In this document: positions 17,402 through 24,371 of the stretch, piece after piece
Layout of the letters: each line of letters starts with the position of its first letter
How positions within the stretch are numbered: the first letter of the stretch is position 1
NCBI GenBank assembly: GCA_025353485.1
Contig: JANXQO010000062.1
Location: 39,299 to 103,298 of the forward strand
Length of the DNA stretch: 64,000 bases
DNA from: Chitinophagales bacterium
Lineage (GTDB): Bacteria; Bacteroidota; Bacteroidia; Chitinophagales; Chitinophagaceae
Direction of reading: 5' to 3'
Notes under the pieces: model-generated
What the model was told of the DNA's origin: nothing
Seen by the model: the letters and a program-made list of their open reading frames with translations, nothing else
Databases searched by the model: none
Made by a program: the position numbers and the translations under genes

Positions 17402-17428
17402 AGGAAGGTTTTTAACACCTTCCTGGTT
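17402..17428. terminator. Likely bidirectional terminator between convergent genes
   Basis: AGGAAGG (17402-17408) pairs with CCTTCCT (17418-17424), with GGTTTT after it on the plus strand and an A/T-rich run on the minus strand. It lies between the convergent lipocalin-like gene and arsC. Confidence 0.5.
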
Positions 17429-17842
17429 TTATAAAATTTCAGCAACAAACTGCTTACAGAAATTTTTAATCTCATCTCTTACTTTTCTAAATTGCTGCGT
17501 TATTTCATCTTCAGTACCTTTTGCTTTTGCAGGATCAGGAAAGTTGTGATGAAACTGTTTTGCTGTTGATGGAAATACAGGACATTGTTCTTTTGCATTA
17601 TCACAAACCGTTATCACAAAATCAAAATTGATGTTGCGGTATTCATCAACATTGTTAGAAGTGTGCTTTGAAATATCAATCCCATCTTCTTTCATTACAA
17701 CAATGGCTTTAGGATTAACTCCATGCGTTTCTATTCCTGCACTGTACACTTCTGCTTTATCTTTTGCAAAATGTTGTAAATAACCCTCGGCTATCTGGCT
17801 TCTGCAACTGTTGCCTGTACACAATACTAAAATGCGTTTCAT
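17429..17842 (-). CDS. arsC: Arsenate reductase, thioredoxin-coupled (LMW phosphatase fold)
   Basis: A 137-residue enzyme with the P-loop CTGNSCRS at Cys8 and the redox pair Cys80 and Cys87 in VCDNAKEQCPVF. This three-cysteine layout is that of the thioredoxin-linked ArsC of the pI258 type, which reduces arsenate to arsenite. The track start is a TTG nine bases upstream; the ATG at 17842 (MKRILVLC) fits the family better. It lies apart from the other arsenic genes, separated by a fructosidase and a sugar transporter. No arsenite pump gene is in the window. Confidence 0.92.
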   Translation of the reverse strand: MKRILVLCTGNSCRSQIAEGYLQHFAKDKAEVYSAGIETHGVNPKAIVVMKEDGIDISKHTSNNVDEYRNINFDFVITVCDNAKEQCPVFPSTAKQFHHNFPDPAKAKGTEDEITQQFRKVRDEIKNFCKQFVAEIL

Positions 17843-17884
17843 ATCTAACAAGATTCTTAATTTATTATTATTGAAAATGAATCA

Positions 17885-19375
17885 TTACCAAATTGATTTC
17901 ATTTTCCAAAGCGTTGACTTTAGCAGTTTAGATTTCCCACTGGAATTGAATAGCTCAATGCCATTATCAGATTCGCCGGGAAAAATTTGAGCCGTTAAAA
18001 CGACCTCACCATTATTGGCAAATACTTCCACAATACTATGGTCGAAAAATATATGCAGTTGAAGTTGCCTGTTATGTAATGCAAGAGTTGTTTCAAACCT
18101 GCTACGCTTTTCAAAAGCTTTATTAAAAGAACGAACACCACTTTTACTTCTGTCAACGTATAATAATTGTTTTGCTGCATCATAACCTATTTCAAAAAAA
18201 CTATTTCCTGATTTTGCAATTCGTACACCACTGGTTGATAAAGCAGAAGGCTCAATCATTATTTCCATTTCAAACTGCTGGCTTTTTACGGGCAATAATT
18301 TTGTTTCGTTAATAGTTTCATTTTTAAACTCCCATTCTTTTGTGCGCAAAGTTTGTAATGCAGCAACCGGCTTTTGCAGCAACACCCATTCATTGTTTAT
18401 CTTTTTTACACTCATATTTCTTGGCAGCGACATAGCTCCTTTCCAGGGTGTGGTTGGTATGTCATTGGCATAGTTCCAGTTGTTAAGCCACCCGATAGAT
18501 GTTGGCAAATGTGCTGCGGGTAGTTGGTTGTACGCAATGGCTGCATAATAATCCGGACCGTAATCCGGACGGACAATTTTATTCACCGGGTTTTCATTGG
18601 TAAATGTTGTCCCATCAAACTCTCCTACAAAATATTGCATGGAACCGTTTTGCGAAGTTTGCAAAACCCATTTCTTTTTTCCGGGCATACCTTCAACAGT
18701 CACTTGTGTAAGATCAGGGCATTCCCATACACCAGTTGTATCACCTGCGGGACTAAAGTCACTTAAATGATTCCATTCTTTTAAATTTTTTGAAGAATAG
18801 AATTGCACAAAATGTTCAACCGGAAACATCAATGCCATCACCCAAAACTTTTTAGGTTCGCACCAGAAAATTTTTGGATCACGGAAATCTTTTTTACCAA
18901 GATCAAGAACCGGGTTCCTGTTATACTTTGTCCAGGTAATTCCATTGTCTAAACTATATGCAATGTGTTGCGATTGATTTACATTTTCAATGTGCCCCGT
19001 ATAAACAGCCACCATAGGCACTTTCCCGTTCTTGCCAAAGCCACTGGTATTATTTTTATCAACCACACAGGTGCCTGAAAATATCATGATACCATTTTCT
19101 TCCGGTATGGCTATGGGCAGGTGTTTCCAATACACGAGGTCTTTACTCACTGCATGGGCCCATGTCATGTGGCCCCATACATTACCAAACGGATTGTGCT
19201 GATAAAATAAATGATACGTTCCATTATTATAGACAAGACCATTAGGATCATTGCACCAATTAATTGCAGGAGAAAAATGAAATCGTGGACGGTATTGTTC
19301 TTTATAAGAAGAATTTGTTTGGCCGAAGGCGCAAAAAGAAAAAGCAAAGCATAAAGAAAAAATTAAAACTCTCAT
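17885..19375 (-). CDS. Glycoside hydrolase family 32 fructosidase
   Basis: A 496-residue secreted enzyme with a signal peptide ending at AFGQ. The GH32 catalytic set is complete: nucleophile Asp43 in NWCNDPNG, transition-state stabiliser Asp166 in FRDPK, and acid/base Glu218 in WECPDL. The five-bladed propeller is followed by a beta-sandwich from about residue 345. It should release fructose from sucrose, levan or inulin. The sugar-porter gene ends the upstream side 24 bases away on the same strand, so uptake of the released sugar is likely. Confidence 0.94.
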   Translation of the reverse strand: MRVLIFSLCFAFSFCAFGQTNSSYKEQYRPRFHFSPAINWCNDPNGLVYNNGTYHLFYQHNPFGNVWGHMTWAHAVSKDLVYWKHLPIAIPEENGIMIFSGTCVVDKNNTSGFGKNGKVPMVAVYTGHIENVNQSQHIAYSLDNGITWTKYNRNPVLDLGKKDFRDPKIFWCEPKKFWVMALMFPVEHFVQFYSSKNLKEWNHLSDFSPAGDTTGVWECPDLTQVTVEGMPGKKKWVLQTSQNGSMQYFVGEFDGTTFTNENPVNKIVRPDYGPDYYAAIAYNQLPAAHLPTSIGWLNNWNYANDIPTTPWKGAMSLPRNMSVKKINNEWVLLQKPVAALQTLRTKEWEFKNETINETKLLPVKSQQFEMEIMIEPSALSTSGVRIAKSGNSFFEIGYDAAKQLLYVDRSKSGVRSFNKAFEKRSRFETTLALHNRQLQLHIFFDHSIVEVFANNGEVVLTAQIFPGESDNGIELFNSSGKSKLLKSTLWKMKSIW

Positions 19376-19398
19376 CAGCTTTTTTTTTAAATAAAAAA

Positions 19399-20751
19399 TT
19401 ATTCTACGATTAATTTTTTTTCTAATTCTTCCAATGATACACCCTTGGTTTCAGGAACCTTTGTTAATACCCAGATCAATTGCAATACCATCATAAAAGC
19501 AAAGAAGGCAAAAATGGGCCAGGGGTTGTCTTTAAAAATTCCATTCTTTTCATCCAGAAAAAAAGGTGTGATCAATGTTATGATGCCCGCAAATACCCAA
19601 TGCACACTGGCGCCAAAAGATTGGCCCATGGCCCGGATTTTATTAGGAAAAATTTCAGAAAGAAAAACCCAGATAACGGCTCCCTGCCCTATAGCATGTG
19701 AGGCAATAAAGAGTAATAAGAAAGTCATTAAAAACGCAGGGCTTGCATGCGAAGAAAAAGACCAGGCAACTATAGAAAGACTAAGGATATATCCTATGGA
19801 GCCAATAATGAGTAGTGTTCTTCGTCCAATTCTGTCTATCAGATAAAGGCCTACAAACGTAAAGATTAAATTAGTGCCCCCGATAGCAATTGAATTAAGC
19901 AAAGATTCTTTTGCTCCCAATCCGCTTCTCGAAAGTATTTCGGGAGCATAATAAAGAATAAAGTTGATGCCGGAAAGCTGATTAAAAAAGGCGATCATAA
20001 AAGCCAGCCAGATAATTATACTATGCTTTGAGCTAAAAAAATTAGAGGCCTTTCCTGCTAACGCTTCGTGTTGATTGCTTGTAATGATAGATGAAACTTC
20101 TTCTTCCACATTGGCAACACCTATCTGGGATAAGATTTTTTTTGCAGCAGCCTGGTCATTCTTTTTTGTAATTAACCAACGTGGGCTTTCGGGTACACCC
20201 ATCACCATCAAAGTATAAATTATAGAAGGCACAGCTAACACACCCAGCATCCATCGCCAGTCATTAGCGCCACCAACACCATGTAAAAAATAATTGGAAA
20301 GAAAAGCGATCAATATTCCAAACACAATATTGAATTGGTACAGCGCTCCCAAACGGCCTCTTGTAGAAGGAGTTGAAATTTCTGAAATATAAGTAGGCGC
20401 TACTACCGATGAAACGCCAATACCAATTCCGCCAATAAACCGAAAGGCCGAAAATGTATATGGGTCCTGTGCTAACGCAGAGCCTAATGCAGAAACAGCA
20501 AACAGCACTCCTATCCAAAGCAATACTTTTTTTCTTCCAAATCTATCAGCCGGAATACTGCCCAATAAGGCTCCCGCAACAGTCCCCCACAATGCCATAG
20601 ACATAATAAAAATGCCATGAAATAATGTTGAGGTATGCCAAAGTTCTTTTATGGGTTGATTAGCGCCGGAAATAACTACTGTATCAAAGCCGAAAATAAA
20701 ACCCGCCAATGCCGCAACGATTGACCAGTTCAAAAGCTTGTTCTTATTCAT
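19399..20751 (-). CDS. MFS sugar porter
   Basis: A 450-residue transporter with twelve hydrophobic segments. Sugar-porter signatures are present: DRFGRKKVLL between helices 2 and 3, GGIGIGVSS, PESPRWL after helix 6, DRIGRR between helices 8 and 9, and PETKG near the end. It is probably a proton-sugar symporter for fructose, glucose or a similar hexose in the inner membrane. It is paired with the GH32 gene just downstream. The exact sugar cannot be assigned. Confidence 0.92.
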   Translation of the reverse strand: MNKNKLLNWSIVAALAGFIFGFDTVVISGANQPIKELWHTSTLFHGIFIMSMALWGTVAGALLGSIPADRFGRKKVLLWIGVLFAVSALGSALAQDPYTFSAFRFIGGIGIGVSSVVAPTYISEISTPSTRGRLGALYQFNIVFGILIAFLSNYFLHGVGGANDWRWMLGVLAVPSIIYTLMVMGVPESPRWLITKKNDQAAAKKILSQIGVANVEEEVSSIITSNQHEALAGKASNFFSSKHSIIIWLAFMIAFFNQLSGINFILYYAPEILSRSGLGAKESLLNSIAIGGTNLIFTFVGLYLIDRIGRRTLLIIGSIGYILSLSIVAWSFSSHASPAFLMTFLLLFIASHAIGQGAVIWVFLSEIFPNKIRAMGQSFGASVHWVFAGIITLITPFFLDEKNGIFKDNPWPIFAFFAFMMVLQLIWVLTKVPETKGVSLEELEKKLIVE

Positions 20752-20899
20752 AATCAGTGATGCATTAATAAAGAAAGATAAGAAACAAAATTAAAATTGC
20801 GGCTATCTGAAGGTAGTCAGCAATGGGTTATGCTGAATCATGTAGCATCATCCTGTGCAGAATAACAATAACTCTTATGGTACCAATTTGTATCATACC

Positions 20900-21394
20900 T
20901 TATTTTACTCCCACAACAGAACTTCTTCTTTCCATAAGAACTGTATCTCTCCAAACGCCATTCATCTGCCCGATCTTTTCTCTATAACCAACAATTCTAA
21001 ATCCATTTGCTTCATGAATTTTTATGCTGCCATTATTTTCCGTAAATATTCCTGCCTGCAGCGTCCATATATTATTTGCTTCGCTTTCTTTTATCAATTG
21101 CTGCAATAATGCATTACCAATTTTTTGTCCCCGGAATTTTTCGCCAACATATACACTCACTTCTCCAACACCTGCGTAAACACATCTGCCGGAAACCGCT
21201 GTAAGTGCAGCCCATCCGGCAATTTCATTATCAGCTTCTGCAACAACTCTGCTGTGGGCAAGATGAGTGTTGTTCCATTCTTCCCATTTAGGTGCACTCT
21301 GTTGAAAAGTTGCATTGCCTGTTTTTATGCCTTCTTCATAAATTGATCTTACTGATTGCCAATGTTCCGGCAATAATGGTGAAAAGGTTATCAT
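20900..21394 (-). CDS. GNAT acetyltransferase, phosphinothricin acetyltransferase-like (ArsN candidate)
   Basis: A 164-residue GNAT enzyme of the PAT/bar type. The start SIYEEGIKTGNATFQQSAP, the central EVSVYVGEKFRGQKIGNALL (acetyl-CoA pyrophosphate loop) and the end ANGFRIVGYREKIG match that family. Family members acetylate amino groups of phosphinothricin, methionine sulfoximine or, for ArsN1, arsinothricin. The position next to arsM and arsR makes the ArsN role attractive, but this rests on context. A nested palindrome separates it from arsM. Confidence 0.85.
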   Translation of the reverse strand: MITFSPLLPEHWQSVRSIYEEGIKTGNATFQQSAPKWEEWNNTHLAHSRVVAEADNEIAGWAALTAVSGRCVYAGVGEVSVYVGEKFRGQKIGNALLQQLIKESEANNIWTLQAGIFTENNGSIKIHEANGFRIVGYREKIGQMNGVWRDTVLMERRSSVVGVK

Positions 21395-21430
21395 TACTTT
21401 TATATTTATAACAAAACAATTTGTTCTTCA

Positions 21431-21534
21431 CCTCACCCCACGAACTGATTTATTTTTTTAGAGACATTCTGCCCCTCTCCATATGGAGAGGGGTCGAAGG
21501 TTTCTTCAATTTGAATTAACATTGTGGGGTGAGG
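21431..21534. repeat. Nested palindromic element
   Basis: Outer arms CCTCACCCCA (21431-21440) and TGGGGTGAGG (21525-21534) enclose a perfect 22-base palindrome CCCCTCTCCATATGGAGAGGGG at 21472-21493. The 104-base element fills the gap between arsM and the GNAT gene. It looks like a small non-autonomous repeat. Confidence 0.75.
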
Positions 21535-21538
21535 TTAC

Positions 21539-22387
21539 TCAGTTGCAGCAATCAGGACCACAGCAAGCACCTTTTTCTGTACCTGGTTTTTCTGCATAAA
21601 CAGTAACGCTGAATATTCCTGTACCTGATTGTTTAAAAGAAGCAATTTGTTCTGCGGATAAGTAATTGCTTAGAATATCATCAGGAACAGTGATCACTTT
21701 CTCTTTTTGCAGGGTTATATTTTTAAATCCATTGGATTCTATCAATTGCAGATATTCATTTTTTTGAATAGCGCCTGCAACACAGCCTGCATACATTTCT
21801 GCAGCGTTTTTAATATTTAGCGGAAGCTCCCCAACCAATACAATATCCGAAATACTAAAGTGGCCGCCGGGTTTTAATACTCTTAAAATTTCTTTGAACA
21901 CACCATCTTTATTAGGAACAAGATTTAAAACACAGTTGCTAACAATTACATCAGCAGTGTTTGCAGTAACAGGCATCTTTTCAATATCACCCTGCCTGAA
22001 CTCAACATTATTATAACCTCTTACTTCTGCATTTTTTCTTGACTTGTCGATCATCGCCGGAGTGAAATCAATACCAATAACTTTTCCGTTTTCTCCTGTT
22101 TCATGCCGTGCAATAAAAGCATCATTGCCTGCTCCGCTTCCAAGATCAATTACCACATCACCCTTTTTTATTTTGGCAAATTGGGTTGGTAAGCCACAGC
22201 CTAAACCAAGGTCTGCATCAGGGTTGTAGCCCTGCAATTGGTTATAATCTTCTGACATAATATTGTACACTTCATCACTACAACATCCCGAACCGCAGCA
22301 TGAAGCTGCATTGGTTTCTTTATCCTGTAAAGCAATCTCTGAATATTTTTGCTTTACCATTTCTTTTACTTTGTCTTGAGTTTGCAT
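21539..22387 (-). CDS. arsM: Arsenite S-adenosylmethionine methyltransferase
   Basis: A 282-residue class I methyltransferase. SAM motif I is DLGSGAGNDAF at about residue 81. The arsenite-binding cysteines expected for ArsM are at Cys64 (GLGCGLP), Cys152 (SNCVLNL) and Cys202 (AGCVAGA). Extra Cys pairs lie near the N-terminus (SCCGSGCC) and at the C-terminus (CCGPDCC). It should convert As(III) to methylated arsenicals. It lies just after arsR on the same strand and is probably regulated by it. Confidence 0.95.
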   Translation of the reverse strand: MQTQDKVKEMVKQKYSEIALQDKETNAASCCGSGCCSDEVYNIMSEDYNQLQGYNPDADLGLGCGLPTQFAKIKKGDVVIDLGSGAGNDAFIARHETGENGKVIGIDFTPAMIDKSRKNAEVRGYNNVEFRQGDIEKMPVTANTADVIVSNCVLNLVPNKDGVFKEILRVLKPGGHFSISDIVLVGELPLNIKNAAEMYAGCVAGAIQKNEYLQLIESNGFKNITLQKEKVITVPDDILSNYLSAEQIASFKQSGTGIFSVTVYAEKPGTEKGACCGPDCCN

Positions 22388-22410
22388 TGTATTTATATTT
22401 AATAGTTATA

Positions 22411-22440
22411 CCCTCTAAATCTCCCTAAAGGGAGACTTGC
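22411..22440. repeat. Hairpin of the CTCCC/GGGAG family
   Basis: CCCTCTAAAT is followed by the palindrome TCTCCCTAAAGGGAGA (22420-22435) and CTTGCC. It shares the order of parts with the elements at 24181 and 56447. It lies between arsR and arsM. Confidence 0.7.
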
Positions 22441-22487
22441 CATCCGCACAAAATCCCTGGCACACGGATTAGCATAGTAAATTAATA

Positions 22488-22811
22488 TCAGCAACAGCTT
22501 CCTTTAAAAGAATCAAAAAGCTTATTGAGAGATTGCTGTGCGGCCTTCCATTCTTTCTCATCTATGCAATAACAAACCTTTGCACCATCAATATCGCCTT
22601 TAATTAAGCCTGCATCTTTTAATTCTTTTAAATGTTGCGAAACGGTACTTTGCGAAAGCGGTAATTCATCTACAATATCCCCACAGATGCAGGTTTGCTT
22701 TTTAGCTAATAATTGTAAAATAGAAATGCGTGCAGGATGCGCAAGTGCTTTTGCATATTTTGCAAGGCTGTTGTGCTTAACTGTAAACTCCAATGATTTT
22801 GTTGCTCCCAT
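22488..22811 (-). CDS. arsR: ArsR-family metalloregulator
   Basis: A 107-residue winged-helix repressor. The recognition helix is in [16 protein letters not shown] (about 49-64). Cys41 and Cys43 in TCICGD fit the As(III) site of classical ArsR at the start of the same helix region, and a C-terminal GSCC could give further ligands. Arsenite binding would release DNA. Its own promoter carries an 18-base palindrome six bases before the start codon. arsM follows downstream on the same strand. Confidence 0.92.
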   Translation of the reverse strand: MGATKSLEFTVKHNSLAKYAKALAHPARISILQLLAKKQTCICGDIVDELPLSQSTVSQHLKELKDAGLIKGDIDGAKVCYCIDEKEWKAAQQSLNKLFDSFKGSCC

Positions 22812-22816
22812 AATCG

Positions 22817-22834
22817 TATCGCAATATTACGATA
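22817..22834 (-). promoter_or_regulatory. ArsR operator
   Basis: TATCGCAATATTACGATA is palindromic except at one pair. It lies six bases before the arsR start codon and covers the predicted -7 box, so bound repressor would block transcription. Confidence 0.7.
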
Positions 22835-22852
22835 AGTTTTCAGAACAACAAA
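22822..22852 (-). promoter_or_regulatory. arsR promoter
   Basis: On the minus strand TTTG (22849-22852), a 19-base spacer and TAATATTG (22822-22829) match the Bacteroidota consensus with one mismatch. Transcription would start within a few bases of the ATG, giving a very short leader. Confidence 0.55.
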
Positions 22853-22890
22853 TTTTTTGAAAGAATTTTATAAAATTTTTTATTGGATAG

Positions 22891-24159
22891 TTATGTTCGC
22901 ATCACGCCGATCTTACTTCCATTCCAGCCCGGGAACAAAACTTTATCGTTATTTATTTTAAGATGTTTATCTGCAACTTCGCTGAAAACACTTCTGAAGT
23001 CAGTTGTTACAGGAAGATCTCTGCCATCTTCAAGATTTTCTACAGCCAAAGGTTTCATGTTATTATATACAGTGCCGCCGTTAACATCGTTACCCAAAAT
23101 AAAGTTGCAGGAAGCTCTTCCATGATCAGTTCCTCCTGTTCCATTTTGATGTACTGTTCGTCCGAATTCAGTCATTGTCATAAGCGTAACATCATCCTGA
23201 TAGGTTGATCCCATATCATTCCAGAAAGCAGTTATACTTCCGCTAAGATCATTTGCATTGCGGGCAAAAACGCCCAGTTCTGTTCCCTGGTTAAAGTGTG
23301 TATCCCATCCGCCGGATTCAGCAAACGCAACTTCTAACCCAACATCCATTTTTATTAATTGTGCAACCTGCTTTAATGCATTGCCAAGTGCAGTGGCCGT
23401 ATACACAACATTATTTTCAGGTTTATAATTTCGCACATCAAATTTCTTAAGCATCTTCACCGCATCAAAACTTTCTTTGCCTGTTTCTTTTAATAATCCT
23501 GAAGAGGTTTGGTCATACAGATCTTCAAAACTTTTTGCGGCCATATTTGCACCCATAGGATTTCCCTTTAACTGGATAGCAAAATCCTGCAAATTATTTA
23601 TTGCAATAGAAGGATTATCACCATAAAAAGAACGTGGCATTGAAGACGTAAGACTTACTGCTCTGAATGGTGTTGCATCATGCCCCATTAATCCCACTGC
23701 ACGGTTAAGCCAGCCACTACCTGTGCCTTTATCAAAAGGAGTTCCTGATTCCATATAATCCTGCGCATCAAAATGTGAACGTGTATTATTAGGAGAACCA
23801 ATGCCATGAACAATTGCAAGCTGTTTGCTGCGGAACATTGATTCAAAAGATTTCATTCCCGGATGGAGACCAAACTTACCATCAAGATCAATTAAGGGAG
23901 TTGTCTTACTGTCTTTTGCAGCAGACATAAATAACGTTGGTCTTGCTGCCTGCAAATATGTATCAGTAAAAGGTGTTACTGCCATCAGTCCATCCATAGC
24001 ACCCCGCTGAAAAATACATACCAGGACTTTTTTCTTTTTGTATGGACTGAATTGTTTACTGCTGTTTGCAGCACGAGCCATAAATGTTGGAACACCGCCA
24101 ATGCCAATTCCAAACATTGCAAGTCCGCCGCCTTTTAAAAAACCTCTTCTTGATACCAT
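22891..24159 (-). CDS. DUF1501 domain-containing protein with Tat signal
   Basis: A 422-residue protein that begins MVSRRGFLKGGG, a twin-arginine signal, so it is exported folded. The body matches DUF1501 (LVCIFQRGAMDGL, GIGSPNNTRSHFDAQDYME, GWDTHFNQG, MTEFGRTVHQNG, DHGRA), a sulfatase-like fold. The paired upstream gene encodes a DUF1800 protein, a common partnership in bacteria. The function of the pair is not established; metal-dependent hydrolysis is suspected from the fold. A composite hairpin element separates the two genes. Confidence 0.93.
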   Translation of the reverse strand: MVSRRGFLKGGGLAMFGIGIGGVPTFMARAANSSKQFSPYKKKKVLVCIFQRGAMDGLMAVTPFTDTYLQAARPTLFMSAAKDSKTTPLIDLDGKFGLHPGMKSFESMFRSKQLAIVHGIGSPNNTRSHFDAQDYMESGTPFDKGTGSGWLNRAVGLMGHDATPFRAVSLTSSMPRSFYGDNPSIAINNLQDFAIQLKGNPMGANMAAKSFEDLYDQTSSGLLKETGKESFDAVKMLKKFDVRNYKPENNVVYTATALGNALKQVAQLIKMDVGLEVAFAESGGWDTHFNQGTELGVFARNANDLSGSITAFWNDMGSTYQDDVTLMTMTEFGRTVHQNGTGGTDHGRASCNFILGNDVNGGTVYNNMKPLAVENLEDGRDLPVTTDFRSVFSEVADKHLKINNDKVLFPGWNGSKIGVMRT

Positions 24160-24180
24160 GGTTGAAATGTTTTAAGAAGC

Positions 24181-24220
24181 CCCCTCTAAATCTCCCCCGG
24201 TGGGGGAGACTTCCGAAGCT
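24181..24220. repeat. Hairpin element, left half of a composite pair
   Basis: CCCCTCTAAA then TCTCCCCC-GGT-GGGGGAGA (24191-24209) and CTTCC. A matching element in inverted orientation lies at 24336-24371, so the two enclose about 190 bases. Confidence 0.75.
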
Positions 24221-24335
24221 TTATTTTGAATGAATTTCTTTTATTTAATTTGTTATTTTTAATTAATATATTTTAAAAAACAGTCAAATCTTTTTCATTT
24301 CAAAAAGTTCTTATACACGGCCCAAATGAAGCATT

Positions 24336-24371
24336 AGCAAGCCTCCCCCACCGGGGGAGGTTGGAGGGGCT
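24336..24371. repeat. Hairpin element, right half of a composite pair
   Basis: CCTCCCCC-ACC-GGGGGAGG (24342-24360) is followed by TTGGAGGGGC. It is the inverted counterpart of the 24181 element and abuts the stop codon of the DUF1800 gene. Confidence 0.75.
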
